Source: Sipunculus nudus
Lineage: Eukaryota; Annelida; Sipuncula; Golfingiida; Sipunculidae
NCBI GenBank assembly: GCA_026874595.1
Contig: CM049315.1
Location: 14,907,664 to 14,971,663 of the forward strand
Direction of reading: 5' to 3'
DNA length: 64,000 nt
Part shown: piece after piece, positions 48,306 to 60,519 of the stretch
Numbering within the stretch: position 1 is the stretch's first letter
Layout: each line of letters starts with the position of its first letter
Notes under the pieces: model-generated
The model's database searches: none
What the model was told of the DNA's origin: nothing
Seen by the model: the letters and a program-made list of their open reading frames with translations, nothing else
Made by a program: the position numbers and the translations under genes

Positions 48306-49730
48306 GCGTTTTTTTTTTTAAGTCTGCAGGTTCAAACGCCTCATGTCAACAATGGCTGTCCTATCTGTGACAAGTAGAAGCGTTTCTTCTGTCTGACTTG
48401 GTAGCCACATCTTCCGTCAAGAATTCCCGTCATCCACAAATGACCTGCCTCAAAGTCGTGCTGAACCGATCCTTGCTAGTACTTAACTCATGTACAGCCC
48501 TTGGGGCTCTTACTCAACTCGGTACCAGGTGTAGCCCTCCTTGTTCCACTCGTACTCTCCTCGGACATGCACACGTATTTTATGACAACATTTGAAAAAA
48601 CTACGGAGAGATTCCTGTACTGATTTCGAAGATTTCAAATTCCCGGCCCCTTCTGCTCTGCAACATAATATGGCTAGACTATAACTCACCATTCAACTCG
48701 CTAAATTGTGAGGTTCGCTCAACAGAATAAAAACGGATGCTGTATAAGAACACCCGCCTAGCATATATACGTTTGCATGAGCATTGCTCTTTTTCAGCAA
48801 TTAAATATCTATTATAATTAAGATTCAGTGAATATATTTGGAATGAAGGACAAAATAGAAATATGTTTCACCTCAATTTTATGTTGAATAAAACTGATTT
48901 TCCACTAATGACCATAGAGAATTGCCAATATGTCCGATGTGCCAACTGAACATCAACATTTTAATACACATACCCAGTTTAAATGACACACATTTTACCG
49001 GCGGCAATTTGTTAATTTGCATCGAGGTTCTTGATGCGGTTGTGTCACCGTTAATCAATTCTGGAACCCAAACCAAGTAAAAAAAGATGAACCGTAACTG
49101 TAGCTAACTGGAGCATTTACTGTCGGGGATAATTGTTTAGTCTGCAGTAGGAGTATCGTTATTGCCAAATGGTTATTGAGACACATGGCATTTCAGACAA
49201 ATAAAAGTTGCAGCTGTTGAATTAGTTCCCGGAGGGTGACATGAATCTTTCGTGATGGTCGTTAGTTTGGCTGCAATACTTTCAAATATTAGTCTAGACA
49301 TGACTCTCTGAATCTATTCAAATTTGCCAAATGGCCCACAGCATGGACTTATTCAGACAATTAAACCGTTATGCTCCTGAATAGACATACATGACACAAA
49401 GTAGACTGAAGTTTCACATGCGACATGGCACTGAAGTGCTTTTTCAAAATTAAGTTCATCTTGGACTCGATTCAAAGGAAACACAATTTAAAACACCACG
49501 AGCAATCCGTCTTACCATTACGATTGGATTACTCGTTATTTGATACATCTTAAGGCAATGATGCTCGATTCATTTTCAGTGAAATTTATTAATATTTACG
49601 CTGGTTCAGATACCAGTAGATTTATCCATATCTTTTTGGTTTAAGATGTGTCGACTTTGGCGATATTTACGTTTAATGTATATATTATAATAACTTAGGG
49701 CAAATAATCAAAAGTTAGGAGTACAGATTA
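48306..49730. other. No gene seen
   Basis: AT-rich with short frames only; no repeats apparent before the minisatellite. Confidence 0.5.
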
Positions 49731-50205
49731 TGGCAGTGTCCTGACATAATTATGACAGTGACCTGACTTATTGATTACAGTGTCCTGACATATTTATGAC
49801 AGTGTCCTGACATATTTATGACAGTGTCCCGACATATTTATGACAGTGTCCTGTCATATTCATGACAGTGTCCTGATATATGTATGACAGTGTCCTGACA
49901 TATTTATGACAGTGTCCTGACATATGTATGACAGTGTCCCGACATATTTATGACAGTGTCCTGTCATATTTATGACAGTGTCCTGACATATTTATGACAG
50001 TGTCCTGACATATTTATGACAGTGTCTCGACATATTTATGACAGTGTCCTGACATATTTATTACAGTGTCCTGACATATTTATGATAGTGTCCCGACATA
50101 TTTATGAAAGTGTCTCGACATTTTATGACAGTGTCCTGACATATTTATTACAGTGTCCTGACATATTTATTACAGTGTCCTGACATTTTTATTACAGTGT
50201 CCTGA
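49731..50205. repeat. 22-bp minisatellite, about 21 units, with higher-order blocks
   Basis: The consensus unit is ctgacatatttatgacagtg plus tc. The first three units are diverged. A run of variant units (ccgac then ctgtc) occurs twice exactly 110 bp, or five units, apart (49828 and 49938), so blocks of five units were duplicated. Towards the 3' end a ttattacag variant spreads through the last units. Not coding: period is not a multiple of three. Confidence 0.95.
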
Positions 50206-50481
50206 GCTTCAGCTTAGGAATCACAAGACTTAGGGAAAAAATAGGTATCATAGCAGACATTGTGAATAAATATCACAGGTTCAGGAATTATCATTACATA
50301 TTATGAATCAAGAAGTGTCATTCATTAAATAAATATGAATTTCAGGCGACTCAAATATGTTACTGTTGAAAAATATATAAAAATCGCGGTGGTATTACGT
50401 GAAGGTAAACCAAAAGGGATATAGAGCATTTAGGATTTAAGATTTTCATTTGTGATTGTGAATCGTTTATATTCAATTTTA

Positions 50482-50483
<2 letters not shown>
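50206..50483. other. No gene seen
   Basis: Short AT-rich spacer between a minisatellite and a TA microsatellite. Confidence 0.5.

Positions 50484-50523
<40 letters not shown>
50484..50523. repeat. (TA)n microsatellite
   Basis: About 40 bp of TA dinucleotides. Confidence 0.95.
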
Positions 50524-50525
<2 letters not shown>

Positions 50526-51940
50526 TTAACAACATATTGTGGCAAGTTTCCACCTTGACATATGACATCAACAAATAAAGAATGATTTAATATTCTTATT
50601 TTCTCTTGGAAAATCGTGCCCGATATGTAATAAAAAAACACAAAATAAAATAAATGCTGTTATCAACACACACAAAAATGTACTATAAGTTTTCGCGTTT
50701 GTACAATATCTTTTGCAATTTATCATGGTAATCGAATGAAAGCTTTCTCTGTGAGCATATTGCATCGAAAATTTTATTAAATAAAATAGACAGATCATGG
50801 TTTTGCCTGGCCTTTTGCACACAAAGAAGTTTCTAATGGGATAGCGAAAAGAAAAGTCATTTATTTTATCAAAACTCTGTTTGTCATTGCAGTGCTGGTA
50901 ATTTGTTTGCTGCACCTTCGTCTGAGAAGCAAGGTCAGTCGCCTCAGCCAAACTTAATAAACTGGATATCAGAGGGGTTCTTTTGGTTTGGAGCACAAAT
51001 CCGGAACTTAATTAGACCTGGTAAAGTTGGTTTGCCCCGTAAATCTTAATGAAATCACCAGGATGGCCTCCTGATACATCTTATTAGGACAGATCGGTGG
51101 AATAAAAAATAACAAGGATTTTTATTTTATTTTTTTTTTATTTCTTTTAATGCGTGACAATGACACTCTCCACGGTTGGTAAGATTGATGTTTTACTCAA
51201 TAAGTGTAGAATTACGAAGCGGAACCAGGTGTCGTAAATGAGCGCGTGGACTCGGAGTGAGGTGTGTATCCTGAATAAATAAGTGATTATTTACGCAAGT
51301 TGGCGTGTTCATCAATTTAAAGTTGTTATTTTACAGCTATGAAATATGTAAAAGACCACCTGATACTAGGTGGTGTCGCGTTGATTTCCTGTAAATGTAC
51401 ATAACAGTTCCATCTCTACTCTGTCTGTGCAAGCGATTTTTTTCTTCTCCGGTAAGATCGTGCTTCTAGCAGAACCAGCAACTTATTAATACACAACAGC
51501 TGCATGGCTGCGAATATCATCCGGCGTTACAAAGGACAAATTCATAAGAGTCCTACCATGTAATAAACAAGCGCGTGGATTTTATAAAGATCTGCGATGT
51601 CTTCCTACAAAACAATAATACCAGCGCATCAGGCCCCATCCCTAACTCTTAATAATATTCATATCCATTATCTGTGCTAGGAAAAAAAAAGAAATCACGT
51701 TGAGACCGCCTATCTCCTCCGAAACTTTGTATAAACAGATCTCGGGATATTACTGTTGGATCATCAGCACATTTCGTTAAATGGCAATTAAGTGCAGTTG
51801 CTATGTTTATTTTATTACGAGTGTTTCAAGGTTCACCAACTCCATTGTTGAAGATTAGGCCATCTCTGAACCCCTGAAAAAAGGCGGCTCTTCTGAAACT
51901 ATGCAGATCTCAGGCATTGTAAAAAACTTGGAAGGTGGGT
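50524..51940. other. No gene supported
   Basis: A 142-codon minus frame at 50568-50996 lacks any motif and is rich in Phe, Ile and Cys as expected of translated AT-rich DNA. No repeats recognised. Confidence 0.5.
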
Positions 51941-51954
51941 GGGGGGGGGGGGGG
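51941..51954. repeat. Poly-G tract (14 G)
   Basis: Fourteen G, preceded by ggtgggt and followed by tggt, on the plus strand. Confidence 0.9.
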
Positions 51955-53609
51955 TGGTATTAGGCTTGGCTCTCTGTGGTTACGCTTCTATTTTAGTTCC
52001 CGGGGTGGCAATCGTATAGTTCGGACCCTCTGGGCTCTTGCATCTCTAGAAGGTACTGAACGCTATTACCTGATGTATGGAATTGTCTTCTGGTTGTTAT
52101 TGCTATTCGTATGTTCCGTGTAAAATATTAAGATTTAAAAACGTAAACCCATTAGGAACTTGAAACTATATGGTTTAAACTATACTTGCGATTGATGATA
52201 ATCACACCCTGGGTCTAAACAAACAAAATGTCCGATATCGCAGTCGAATCCTTGACAAAAAGGTTTTTTTATGGATATCCAGATTAAACAAAAAAATATA
52301 TTTAAAATCAACGGACTCAGGTGTCACCGTTAGCTTCCTGAAACATTCATCATAATTCGATGACATTTTGAGTAACAGAAAAACAGAAAAACCAATCAAT
52401 GGCGACAAACCTCAAAACCTCATCGCATACGAGGTATGACGATTTCTCATATGGCTGGTTAAATTATCAATTCAGATCAGAAATTGATAATACCAATGAC
52501 GTTTCGATTGTCTCTTCCCATGGGTGTCCAGAAATGGCACGGTACAGCGCACAAACAAACCAACGTGAAAATTGTGATTACTTTCACGGTAGTTTTATTA
52601 AAGGTTGAATTTTTCTTAATCTTTAGAATACCAATCATAGTTTAATTAGCCAGAAACAACTGACGTATTCCTGGCTGATTCTCGTGATCTATTGAAATCC
52701 CCAACAACCAAAACGAAGCATCTTACATGACAGCGAGGTGAACGGTAACAATACTTTACGCTATTTTTTTATGGTCAGGGGAGGAAAAGGTAGGGGTTAT
52801 GGAAATGTGACTGACAATAGACTGCTTGAATAAGGCACTAGTTAGTTCTTATTAAGAATATGTAGCTTTATCACTGTCATTCCATGGACCGTTAGCTAAT
52901 CTAATTTAGATTTATTATGCCATGCGGAGGCGTTTGCTAATTAAATTGTTAATTGAATCAAACCCGACAACCCGTCTTGGTAAACTCATGAATGAATTAT
53001 AATCACAGGTTATTGCGGTCAAGCGAGAATGCTTTTCTGTCTAACTCACAGTTTCTGTCAAAGCACTTAACTACGCTAGATGGCACTACAGGATGGATAT
53101 GATGTTGAAAGTGAAAAGCTGTTTGTTGAATTGGACTAGAATGGAGGCATTTGTGAAGAAAATTTACTTAAGTTTTGCTTGTCTGGGAATGAATGGTCTA
53201 CCATTGAAATGCAAGTTGCTTCATTCAGTAACTTGTGTTGTTTACATGCTTAATATAAGCTCAAGATCTGTTTAACTCTAAAAATATGTGATATGTAGAA
53301 AATCTTTTTTTGTGACGTGAATCCATTAGAATTTAACGACTGAAAAAAAAATCCAATTTATTTTGATTTCAGGGGATAGTAGCAAGCTTTTGATGGACAG
53401 CAAAGCAATTGAAAAGTTTTATTCAATTTTTTATCCTTTTTTTAAGTACAATGATTAGAGCTATATCGACCCTCTGGCATTACAACCAGATTACTAACGC
53501 CAGAGTGTCTTTACATCTAAGTGTGATGAACGCATTATAAGACCTTATGAAGATGCAAATATTTTCGTCATTTTTGACAACGCTTCATGGCCTACAGATT
53601 ATCAATCAA
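51955..53609. other. No gene seen
   Basis: AT-rich, short frames only. A 7-bp inverted repeat (ctctggc...gccagag, about 53471-53504) lies just upstream of dispersed repeat copy B. Confidence 0.5.
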
Positions 53610-54016
53610 CATAAACCAGACCAATCGTTAGCATTTTTTGTTAACTTTCTAATAATACCAAACACGATCGAGAAATGTTCCGTTTTAACCCAGCACATTG
53701 GTAAACCCCTCGGCATGTTTGTTGAATTTATGACCGCAAGAATAGAACAATGGCTCGTACGGGATACAGGACGCAGGCAGCTTGCAGGCGATACAGGAAA
53801 TGACCCGTGCCCATGGAGACGGTGTTTCAGTTTGTGTAATTGTGTAAATTCATCATTCTCAGCATAATTTTGAGAATATTGGATGTTTACCACATTATGA
53901 ATGCAACCTGATGCAAGACAACTGCGATACAGTTCTCGACATTACTTGCATCACGACTCGAGTAGGCTTACCAGCCCAGTCATTTGATTGCCTACTGAGT
54001 CGGGTTGTCGCGGCTA
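53610..54016 (+). repeat. Dispersed ~410-bp repeat, copy B
   Basis: It aligns with the reverse complement of 40249-40655. Conserved blocks and edges are given there. This copy has a duplicated tract (gatacaggacgcagg / gatacaggaaatg) around 53760-53800 that copy A lacks. The open frames of the two copies do not stay in register, so it is not a coding repeat. Confidence 0.8.
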
Positions 54017-55471
54017 GATTAGAACACGCACTTTCAGATTCCTTTATCTTTTCCGTCAAACCTTAAAACATTGGTATTGGAACATTACATCAATAAATGT
54101 TTTTGCATGCATCGTTAATAACTTTTATTTAAAGTATTTAAATATCTAAATTGATATGTTGTGTAAAACAGGCATAAACTGTATACCCATCTATATTTGG
54201 TATATATAAACTTGTATGCACGGATATGAATATTGGAACCTAATCCAGCATAGTGCACCGAAAAAAAAAACAATTTTTTTTCAAGAGGGAATTCTTATCA
54301 GTTTGTTACTGAAGGTACTGGCAAACCTTAAAGGACTTCAGCAGAAAGTACTGAATCAAGAAAGGTTATGTGAAACATCGCAACGGTAGGTTGGGGTTAC
54401 TTCGGAGCAGAACACCTCCCGGGTGTACTATATGTCGAGTCTTCTTTTATCGGTCTTTTGTGTCTAACAAGTTTCCTTCTTTTGTGTATACATATCAGAA
54501 GTTTACCCAGGATGCCCCAGGAACTCTACTGTTAGATATAAATTAGTCTTTTCCGTCTTACAAAGGATTTGATGAATTTGTGTTTTCCTCAGCAGACTTC
54601 CGGTACCAGAATAAAGTGTCCAGGGTGATGGAATGTGAAAGTTGTATTTCCCGCAGGTAGATCTTCTTCTACGCTCAAGAACATGGTCATCATTCCTCGT
54701 TTTTTCTCAACAAGTCGTTTCTCTGTTAGTCTTTTCATTTGCCGTTCTGTCTAAAGTAGAATATCATATTGAACATATGATGGAGGGTATATCAAATGAG
54801 AGATAATTTCGCTTTTGGAGAACAATAGTTAGAATTTAAAGATACCAAATTTTGGAAAACAAAATTTTATCTATCAGCACCACTGCGAGAGGAGAATCAT
54901 TTGACTGATACGGTCTCATTAACTTGTATTGCGTCTGTTGTGTTGTAGGGAAGGACCCTTGTGAACAACTGTTCAGTTTTAAGCTCAAGCTAGTCTGTCT
55001 TTTGTAAGAAAATGATTTATTAAACATAATAATAACAAAGGGCCCAATGACACTTTACTTTAAAAATCAGTTTAAACCCGTCACTACAAAGAAGCTCACT
55101 AAATCAAATATATAAATGATTAATTCTAAAGAATGTCATTAAACTATAAAAAATCGTCTTTGTTGAAACTGTTAAACATTTTGCAAACACTTAACAACGC
55201 ACAATAATGTTACATGCATTGGAAGCACAGACAGTGTCAAAATACAATAACAATTTGTTATAAATCTAAAAACTGATTAAAAAGTCATTTTCTTGATGTG
55301 AAAAGGACTTCACGCTATAGCAGTTAAAAAACTCTGTTTCTAAGTTTTTCGTTTATTAAATCCTGGAATCATAGATCTCGGTAAGGATGTAAGTCCTGTA
55401 TGTCCAGATGTTTGTGATTTTGTCTTTTTGTCCTAGCTCTACAGGACAGTATTTAGTAGCTAAAACATATA

Positions 55472-55472
<1 letters not shown>
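54017..55472. other. No gene seen
   Basis: AT-rich sequence without recognisable genes or repeats. Confidence 0.5.

Positions 55473-55558
<86 letters not shown>
55473..55558. repeat. (TA)43 microsatellite, longest of the window
   Basis: About 86 bp of uninterrupted TA dinucleotides, able to form cruciforms. Confidence 0.95.
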
Positions 55559-55561
<3 letters not shown>

Positions 55562-55603
55562 TCTCAATAATCCCAGAAGCCCACAGTTTGTCTTATTCTA
55601 ACC

Positions 55604-55617
55604 ATTGCCATGGTAAC
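55604..55617. promoter_or_regulatory. Possible RFX-type X-box
   Basis: attgccatggtaac fits the palindromic X-box bound by RFX factors (GTTGCCATGGYAAC), missing only the first base. It lies 46 bp after the long TA tract. One motif occurrence in 64 kb could be chance, and no gene is attached. Confidence 0.3.
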
Positions 55618-57797
55618 CCATTTTAGGGTCGAACCTTCGAAAATAAAAATATGAAGGATATCTTTCTACTTCTGTCACAAGTCACAATTTTGCAGGTACC
55701 ACTTTCAAATTGATGCAGTTGGTATATATCTTTTATCTCTCAAAGCCTGCTGTTTTCAATCAAAATCGGATAATGGTCAAGGTAAAGGTAAAAAGAACTT
55801 AGCATGTTATTGCCATCATAACTTCATCAAAATGTGTCCTATCTACACAAACTATGGCTTATTTTATTTGTTCATTGTTGTGTCTGGTCACCTGTCATCC
55901 AGGTTGTTCCAGTCTGTCAGTATATTTTCTGTTGTTGTCAGCTTTGTCGGCTTGCTGGTTTCCTGTTTGATATACATTATTCTACCAGCCACAATTTCTG
56001 AGCTTTCACTCTGAAAGTCATACAATTGATAGAAAAAATGATCATATGTTTTGCCTGTCCGTCTGTCTGTCTTCGTTCATCTTCCTGCAAGCGCTTGACC
56101 TCTGGTCGTCTAGTTTAGTTATTAGCAAGATATATGTCGGTAGTGTTTGGCCTCTCGAGAAGGCTTTGTCGCGATATTTTGGAAAAGCCGATCAGACGTC
56201 AGAGATGTTCCCGTTTTATGTTGTTTTATTTATTTCATTTTCATTTTTTTTATATTTCACAATGGACCTCAATGCCGCAGAAACTTATCAACGTTTATTC
56301 TATTATACAATAATACGTTAAAGGACGTAGTCTTCACAAAACTGTTTTATATCAACAAACTTGGTCATATAAATATCACGATAATATACACCCCAAGTGC
56401 TTTTTTTTCAAATCTTTTTGAGCCTTTAAATATAACTCAGGGGACTCTTAGCGGAATTCGTGCGGCAAGCAATCTCAGTCAACCTTCAACTTCCTGACAC
56501 GGACTTTTTTTTCTTACTTTAGAGCATGGGGGTTTCTGCATACATCAGCGTAGAGTCGGCAGTCTTTGTTCACCCTTCAAGATGAAATAATTCCAGTGCT
56601 TTAACCGGAGACATCTCTATTCATTCTGAGAGAGGCAGACATATGAATCTCTCTGAAAAGGTCAGTTCACAGCCTAAAGAAGGGTCTCTCTAAAGGTCCG
56701 CGAGTACCAGAGAACTTCTTCATATATTCTTTTTATTAATTATTTTTCAATGCTAAACTATTAAAAGTTTATGTCGTAATATAGAGGAACACTTGAGAAT
56801 TTTTTGGATCAATTGTGAGGAAGCGGGTTTTTTCGATCTACCCATACGATCTTGCAGTAAAATTAATTTCATTTTCCCAAAGGGACAATGGATTATCTTG
56901 GTACTCATCCGAAAGCACTAAATAACAAAACAATATATACTGAGTTATAAAGATATACGAAGCGCCCATGAAGCGAAGAGAAGTGTAGTGGGATTTAATT
57001 AGATCCGATGCCGAACGATTGTGTAATGTTATTGGGACAGCATGTATGATATAACATAAAAGTCAAGCTTACAAAAAAATAATGATAGGCAATTTACAAA
57101 CATCCTCGCAAATCTTATGTAGTATATTTATTGTGACAGGGGCCGGCCACCTTAAGAGAAACAAATCGCCTCCCTTTTATCAACTTGTCAATACATAGCT
57201 TTGTTTCGTTATATTGTATGGATAATCCTTATCATTTTTTTATCTTGAAAATTCCGGATTTTACATGTTCACAACTTTATACCTTAGTATTTTTTTAAGA
57301 AGTATAGGCCTAACTACTAGCGCATTCAAGAGCTTTAACTGATGCAATTCTTGTCTTAACGGAGGATTCCTTGAAAATATATATTTAAACGGTTTAATGT
57401 GTATGTGTACTGCTGAAGTTTTCATTTATTTTCATATGAATTAAACAAAATACTATGCAGTTGAAATTTGAATTTTGTTTTGAAATAAGTCTCACTTTTA
57501 AGCAAGAAAACGAAGTGCAATATATATCATTATCTATATAATCATTCACAGTTGGGTTTCTTTTCTACAACGATTTATTAGCTTCCGCTCTGATTTGGTC
57601 CTTCAAATTCGACACACTTGTCATCGGTGCGCTCTTCTAGGTCAAGTTTGTTTTCTTTGAATATATTTTATATTCTTTTACATAGCGGCTTAATTAATAA
57701 ATCTTAATAATTCCGAGTGTCCCTTTTCTCTTTCTTGTTTAAGACTAGTTTTGCAATAGCGATAGAGACTGTCATGCCCAAATCGAGCTTTTTTTTT
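55618..57797. other. No gene seen
   Basis: Overlapping hydrophobic frames at 55832-56014, 56046-56321 and 56147-56497 look like translated T-rich DNA rather than membrane proteins; there is no shared frame or motif. No repeats apparent. Confidence 0.5.
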
Positions 57798-57815
57798 GGG
57801 GGGGGGGGGGGGGGG
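57798..57815. repeat. Poly-G tract (18 G) after a T run
   Basis: Nine T followed by 18 G on the plus strand. Confidence 0.9.
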
Positions 57816-58390
57816 CTCTAGGTGTGGACTTCCTGCATTTCGTGTGCCTGAGAGGAATCATCCCCATAGGAACCTTCTAATGCCTCTAAAGGTTTACTCT
57901 CCCAAGCGGAAGGAAGGGTTTACAGTCAAAGCACTAAACAAAGAACATGATTCCGTTGTCAAATACCAGCGCTTTTCCATTTGGTCAGCACACAGACTAC
58001 AGGAACCCTCAATAAAATCCCTGTTTGACACATATTTTCTTGGTTTAAAGGTAAGTTTGTTTCTTTAGTTTCACATTATTATTCCATGATAACCACGGTT
58101 TTATATATAAGGTCCATATATAGGTGATTTGAAAAAGGCAAATGTATAATATAATATCGCGAGGCTTTTCATTTCGACGTTTTACCTGCGACCGCCCATA
58201 TTTGGGCCTCAGAATATCACACACGCATCGTCCAGAGATCGAATAAAAATAAGTTTGCATTTCTTTTGTGCCTTTTTTTGCCTGTTGCCCTAACAAGTAA
58301 TAACTTCAATAACTGTCGCAACCAGTGCCCTTTTCTCCTATGCGCGTGACCCGAAGATATAATGGCCTCCTCGCATGTCATGACCATGTC
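57816..58390. other. No gene seen
   Basis: A 90-codon frame crosses the G run and continues to 58068, but its glycine start is the homopolymer and no domain follows. Confidence 0.5.
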
Positions 58391-58460
58391 ACCCTTTTTG
58401 GGGCGTGGTCGGACGGGATTCCGCGCACACTGGTCCATGGTAACGCCTCTTATCCAATCA
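58391..58460. promoter_or_regulatory. Possible regulatory cluster: GC box, X-box half, CCAAT
   Basis: Within 60 bp there are a KLF/Sp-type ggggcgtgg (58400-58408), ccatggtaac (58435-58444, an RFX half-site) and ccaat (58454-58458), in a locally GC-richer patch with several CpG. The combination is common in animal promoters. No TATA box, transcript or downstream exon is seen, so promoter function is conjecture. Confidence 0.3.
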
Positions 58461-60000
58461 TTGTATCTTCGGAAAGGACAACACCTGGTTTCACCGGGAG
58501 GTAGTGAAAGTCTTGCTGACAACAATAGGCTTCCAAGGAAAACACTAGATTAATTAAATATTAGCCCAGTTAAAAGTAGGTAGATAAATTTTATGGGTCT
58601 AATAATAATTTTATATGGATTTTTTTATTACTTTCTTAATTATTTTAGATTGAAATTGGTTTGTAAAAAATGTATTTGGATAAGCAGTCTCCCCTACACC
58701 TACAAAGACACCAATCAAACATGTCGTCTTTCATTCTTACGATCACGTTCTCAAGTATTATCTTTTATTTCACCTTACTTTTCTTGGGTACAATGCGGTC
58801 TCCGGCTTATCTCTTGCTCCATGACTTTAGAGCATACTTTCCAAAAGCCAAATCGTAAAATACAAGTAAACGAAGAAACGTGAGATAACGAATTACTCCT
58901 AATGAGGCCCGCCTTTAAAGGTGACTGGCTTTAATCTTGGAAAGGTAAAACAACGTTCATTAGGGAATGAAAAATCTCTCAGCTATATTCCGTGGAGATG
59001 GTTATTTCAGGGCACGCTTCGAAGCTCTTGACATTCTTCCTTAGGTTTTGCAGGCAACCTGTTATTTATTATTAACTAGAGCCACCATTTACCAATTGGT
59101 TTCATTTGAAATTCCATAATATTGATTTTTAAGAATATGATCTTGTCCTTTATGTTACAGTTAAAAGAAACGTGACTCGCTTAAAAGTTCTTCCAATAAA
59201 GTTGAACTTTTAAAGTTTTACTGATTTTTGTAATTTTCATCTTGGTTATGCTAAGCATGTCCCAAGACAACGTGACAGGTGGCTCTTATGATAAGGTACT
59301 TAAATATTCATAAGAAATATTTAAAAACCTGATAATTCAACTGGAAACTTTAATTAAGATGTCAACAGGTATGAAGCTACCGTGAATGTTATGATAATTA
59401 AACAGGATATTTAGATGTAGCCGTGCACGCTGCGGGCAACTTAATTTTTTACTGACCTGTCATCGTAAATCAGTTCTGTCCCAACTGATGTTAAATGTGA
59501 TATTTAATCTGGGTTCCCGTCTAATGTCTATTACAACGATCTTGGGCGTGGCAGTCAATGTAGATTACATCAACCTCCAACAAAAGTCCACGGCTCGGGG
59601 AACCACCGAGTATCCAGAAGACATCCATCATTTTCTTTCAATGATTTTAAATTGATGTGACCACCAAAATTCTCTTATCACTAGTAATCGGCCATGGTCA
59701 ACTCATCAACTGCTATTTTCAGCGTTCAATTAAGCAGTTTGCAATATCTAACAACGAAACCAAAACTGACATCATGCATGAAGAAAAATCTTAAATATCT
59801 AATGGACCGATTCAAAAGCTTATAGGTCTGCCAATGTTACAAAATGGAAAGACTTATATCCCCGGAATGGAATTTTCTCCTTATTTTGAGCGCGAACATT
59901 TTTATAAAATGCTAGAATCTGGTTTTCTCGATGGAAAGCGCACATATTATCATTAGATTTTAAATCCGGGAAAAGCCGTAAGTTTTGCACACTTCTATAT
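58461..60000. other. No gene seen
   Basis: AT-rich with homeodomain-type words scattered through 59050-59600. An open plus-strand frame from about 59908 runs into the minisatellite that follows. Confidence 0.45.
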
Positions 60001-60472
60001 GAGATTCTCACCCCGGGTCTTTTTCTTTTCTTTAGTGAGAGTACAGATTTTCGTCAGATTCTAACCCCGGGTCTTATCTGAAGTGAGAGCACAGATTTTC
60101 GTCAGATTCTAACCCCGAGTTTCATCTTCAGTGAGAGTACAGATTTTCGTCAGATTCTAACCCCGGGTCGTCTCTTTAGTCAAAGCACAGATTTTCGTCA
60201 GATTCCAAATCCGGGTCTTATCGTTAGTGAGAGTACAGATTTTTGTCAGATCCTAACCCAAGGTCTTGTTTTTCGTGAGCGTACAGATTTTCGTCAGGAT
60301 TAAACCCGGGGTCCTATCTTTAGTAAGAGCACAGATTTTCGTCAGATTCTAACCCCGGGTCTTCTTTTAATTGACATCACAGATTTAGGCCAGATTCTAA
60401 CCCCGGGTCTTCTTTTAACTGACAACACAGATTTTCTTCAGATTCTAACCTTATCTTAATTGAGAGCACATT
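60001..60472 (+). repeat. 48-bp minisatellite, about 10 units, mostly open in one frame
   Basis: The word acagattttcgtcag starts at 60043 and recurs at 60091, 60139, 60187, 60235, 60283, 60331, 60379 and 60427, always exactly 48 bp apart with no indels. A 48-bp period keeps one frame, and the plus frame starting at 60043 reads a 16-residue unit close to STDFRQILTPGLIFSE. That frame is open from 59908 to 60456 apart from TGA at 60079-60081 and TAA at 60301-60303, and closes with TAA at 60457. There is no in-frame ATG at its start. It is either a three-fold-period minisatellite or a decayed repeat-protein exon. Confidence 0.92.
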
Positions 60473-60493
60473 ATTTTTACGCTTTACAAAATA

Positions 60494-60519
60494 AATTATT
60501 ATTATTATTATTATTATCA
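60494..60519. repeat. (ATT)n microsatellite
   Basis: About eight ATT units, 22 bp after the 48-bp array. Confidence 0.9.

Noticed and set aside
49731-50205. CRISPR-like array
   Set aside because: Units are contiguous 22-mers without unique spacers; it is a minisatellite in eukaryotic DNA.
50568-50996. 142-codon minus-strand open frame as a gene
   Set aside because: No domain, AT-driven amino acid composition and no neighbouring exon.
40486-53893. Open frames in the two dispersed-repeat copies both containing RK.TKNAND
   Set aside because: The DNA is homologous, but the copies are one base out of register further upstream and both are interrupted. The shared peptide follows from DNA similarity, not from a conserved protein.
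55408-55626. 72-codon frame with a long Tyr-Ile repeat
   Set aside because: It is the translation of the (TA)n microsatellite. The same holds for the frames at 19382-19633 and 50360-50641.
55832-56497. Small membrane proteins from hydrophobic frames
   Set aside because: T-rich DNA yields Phe/Leu/Ile-rich translations in several overlapping frames; none stands out.
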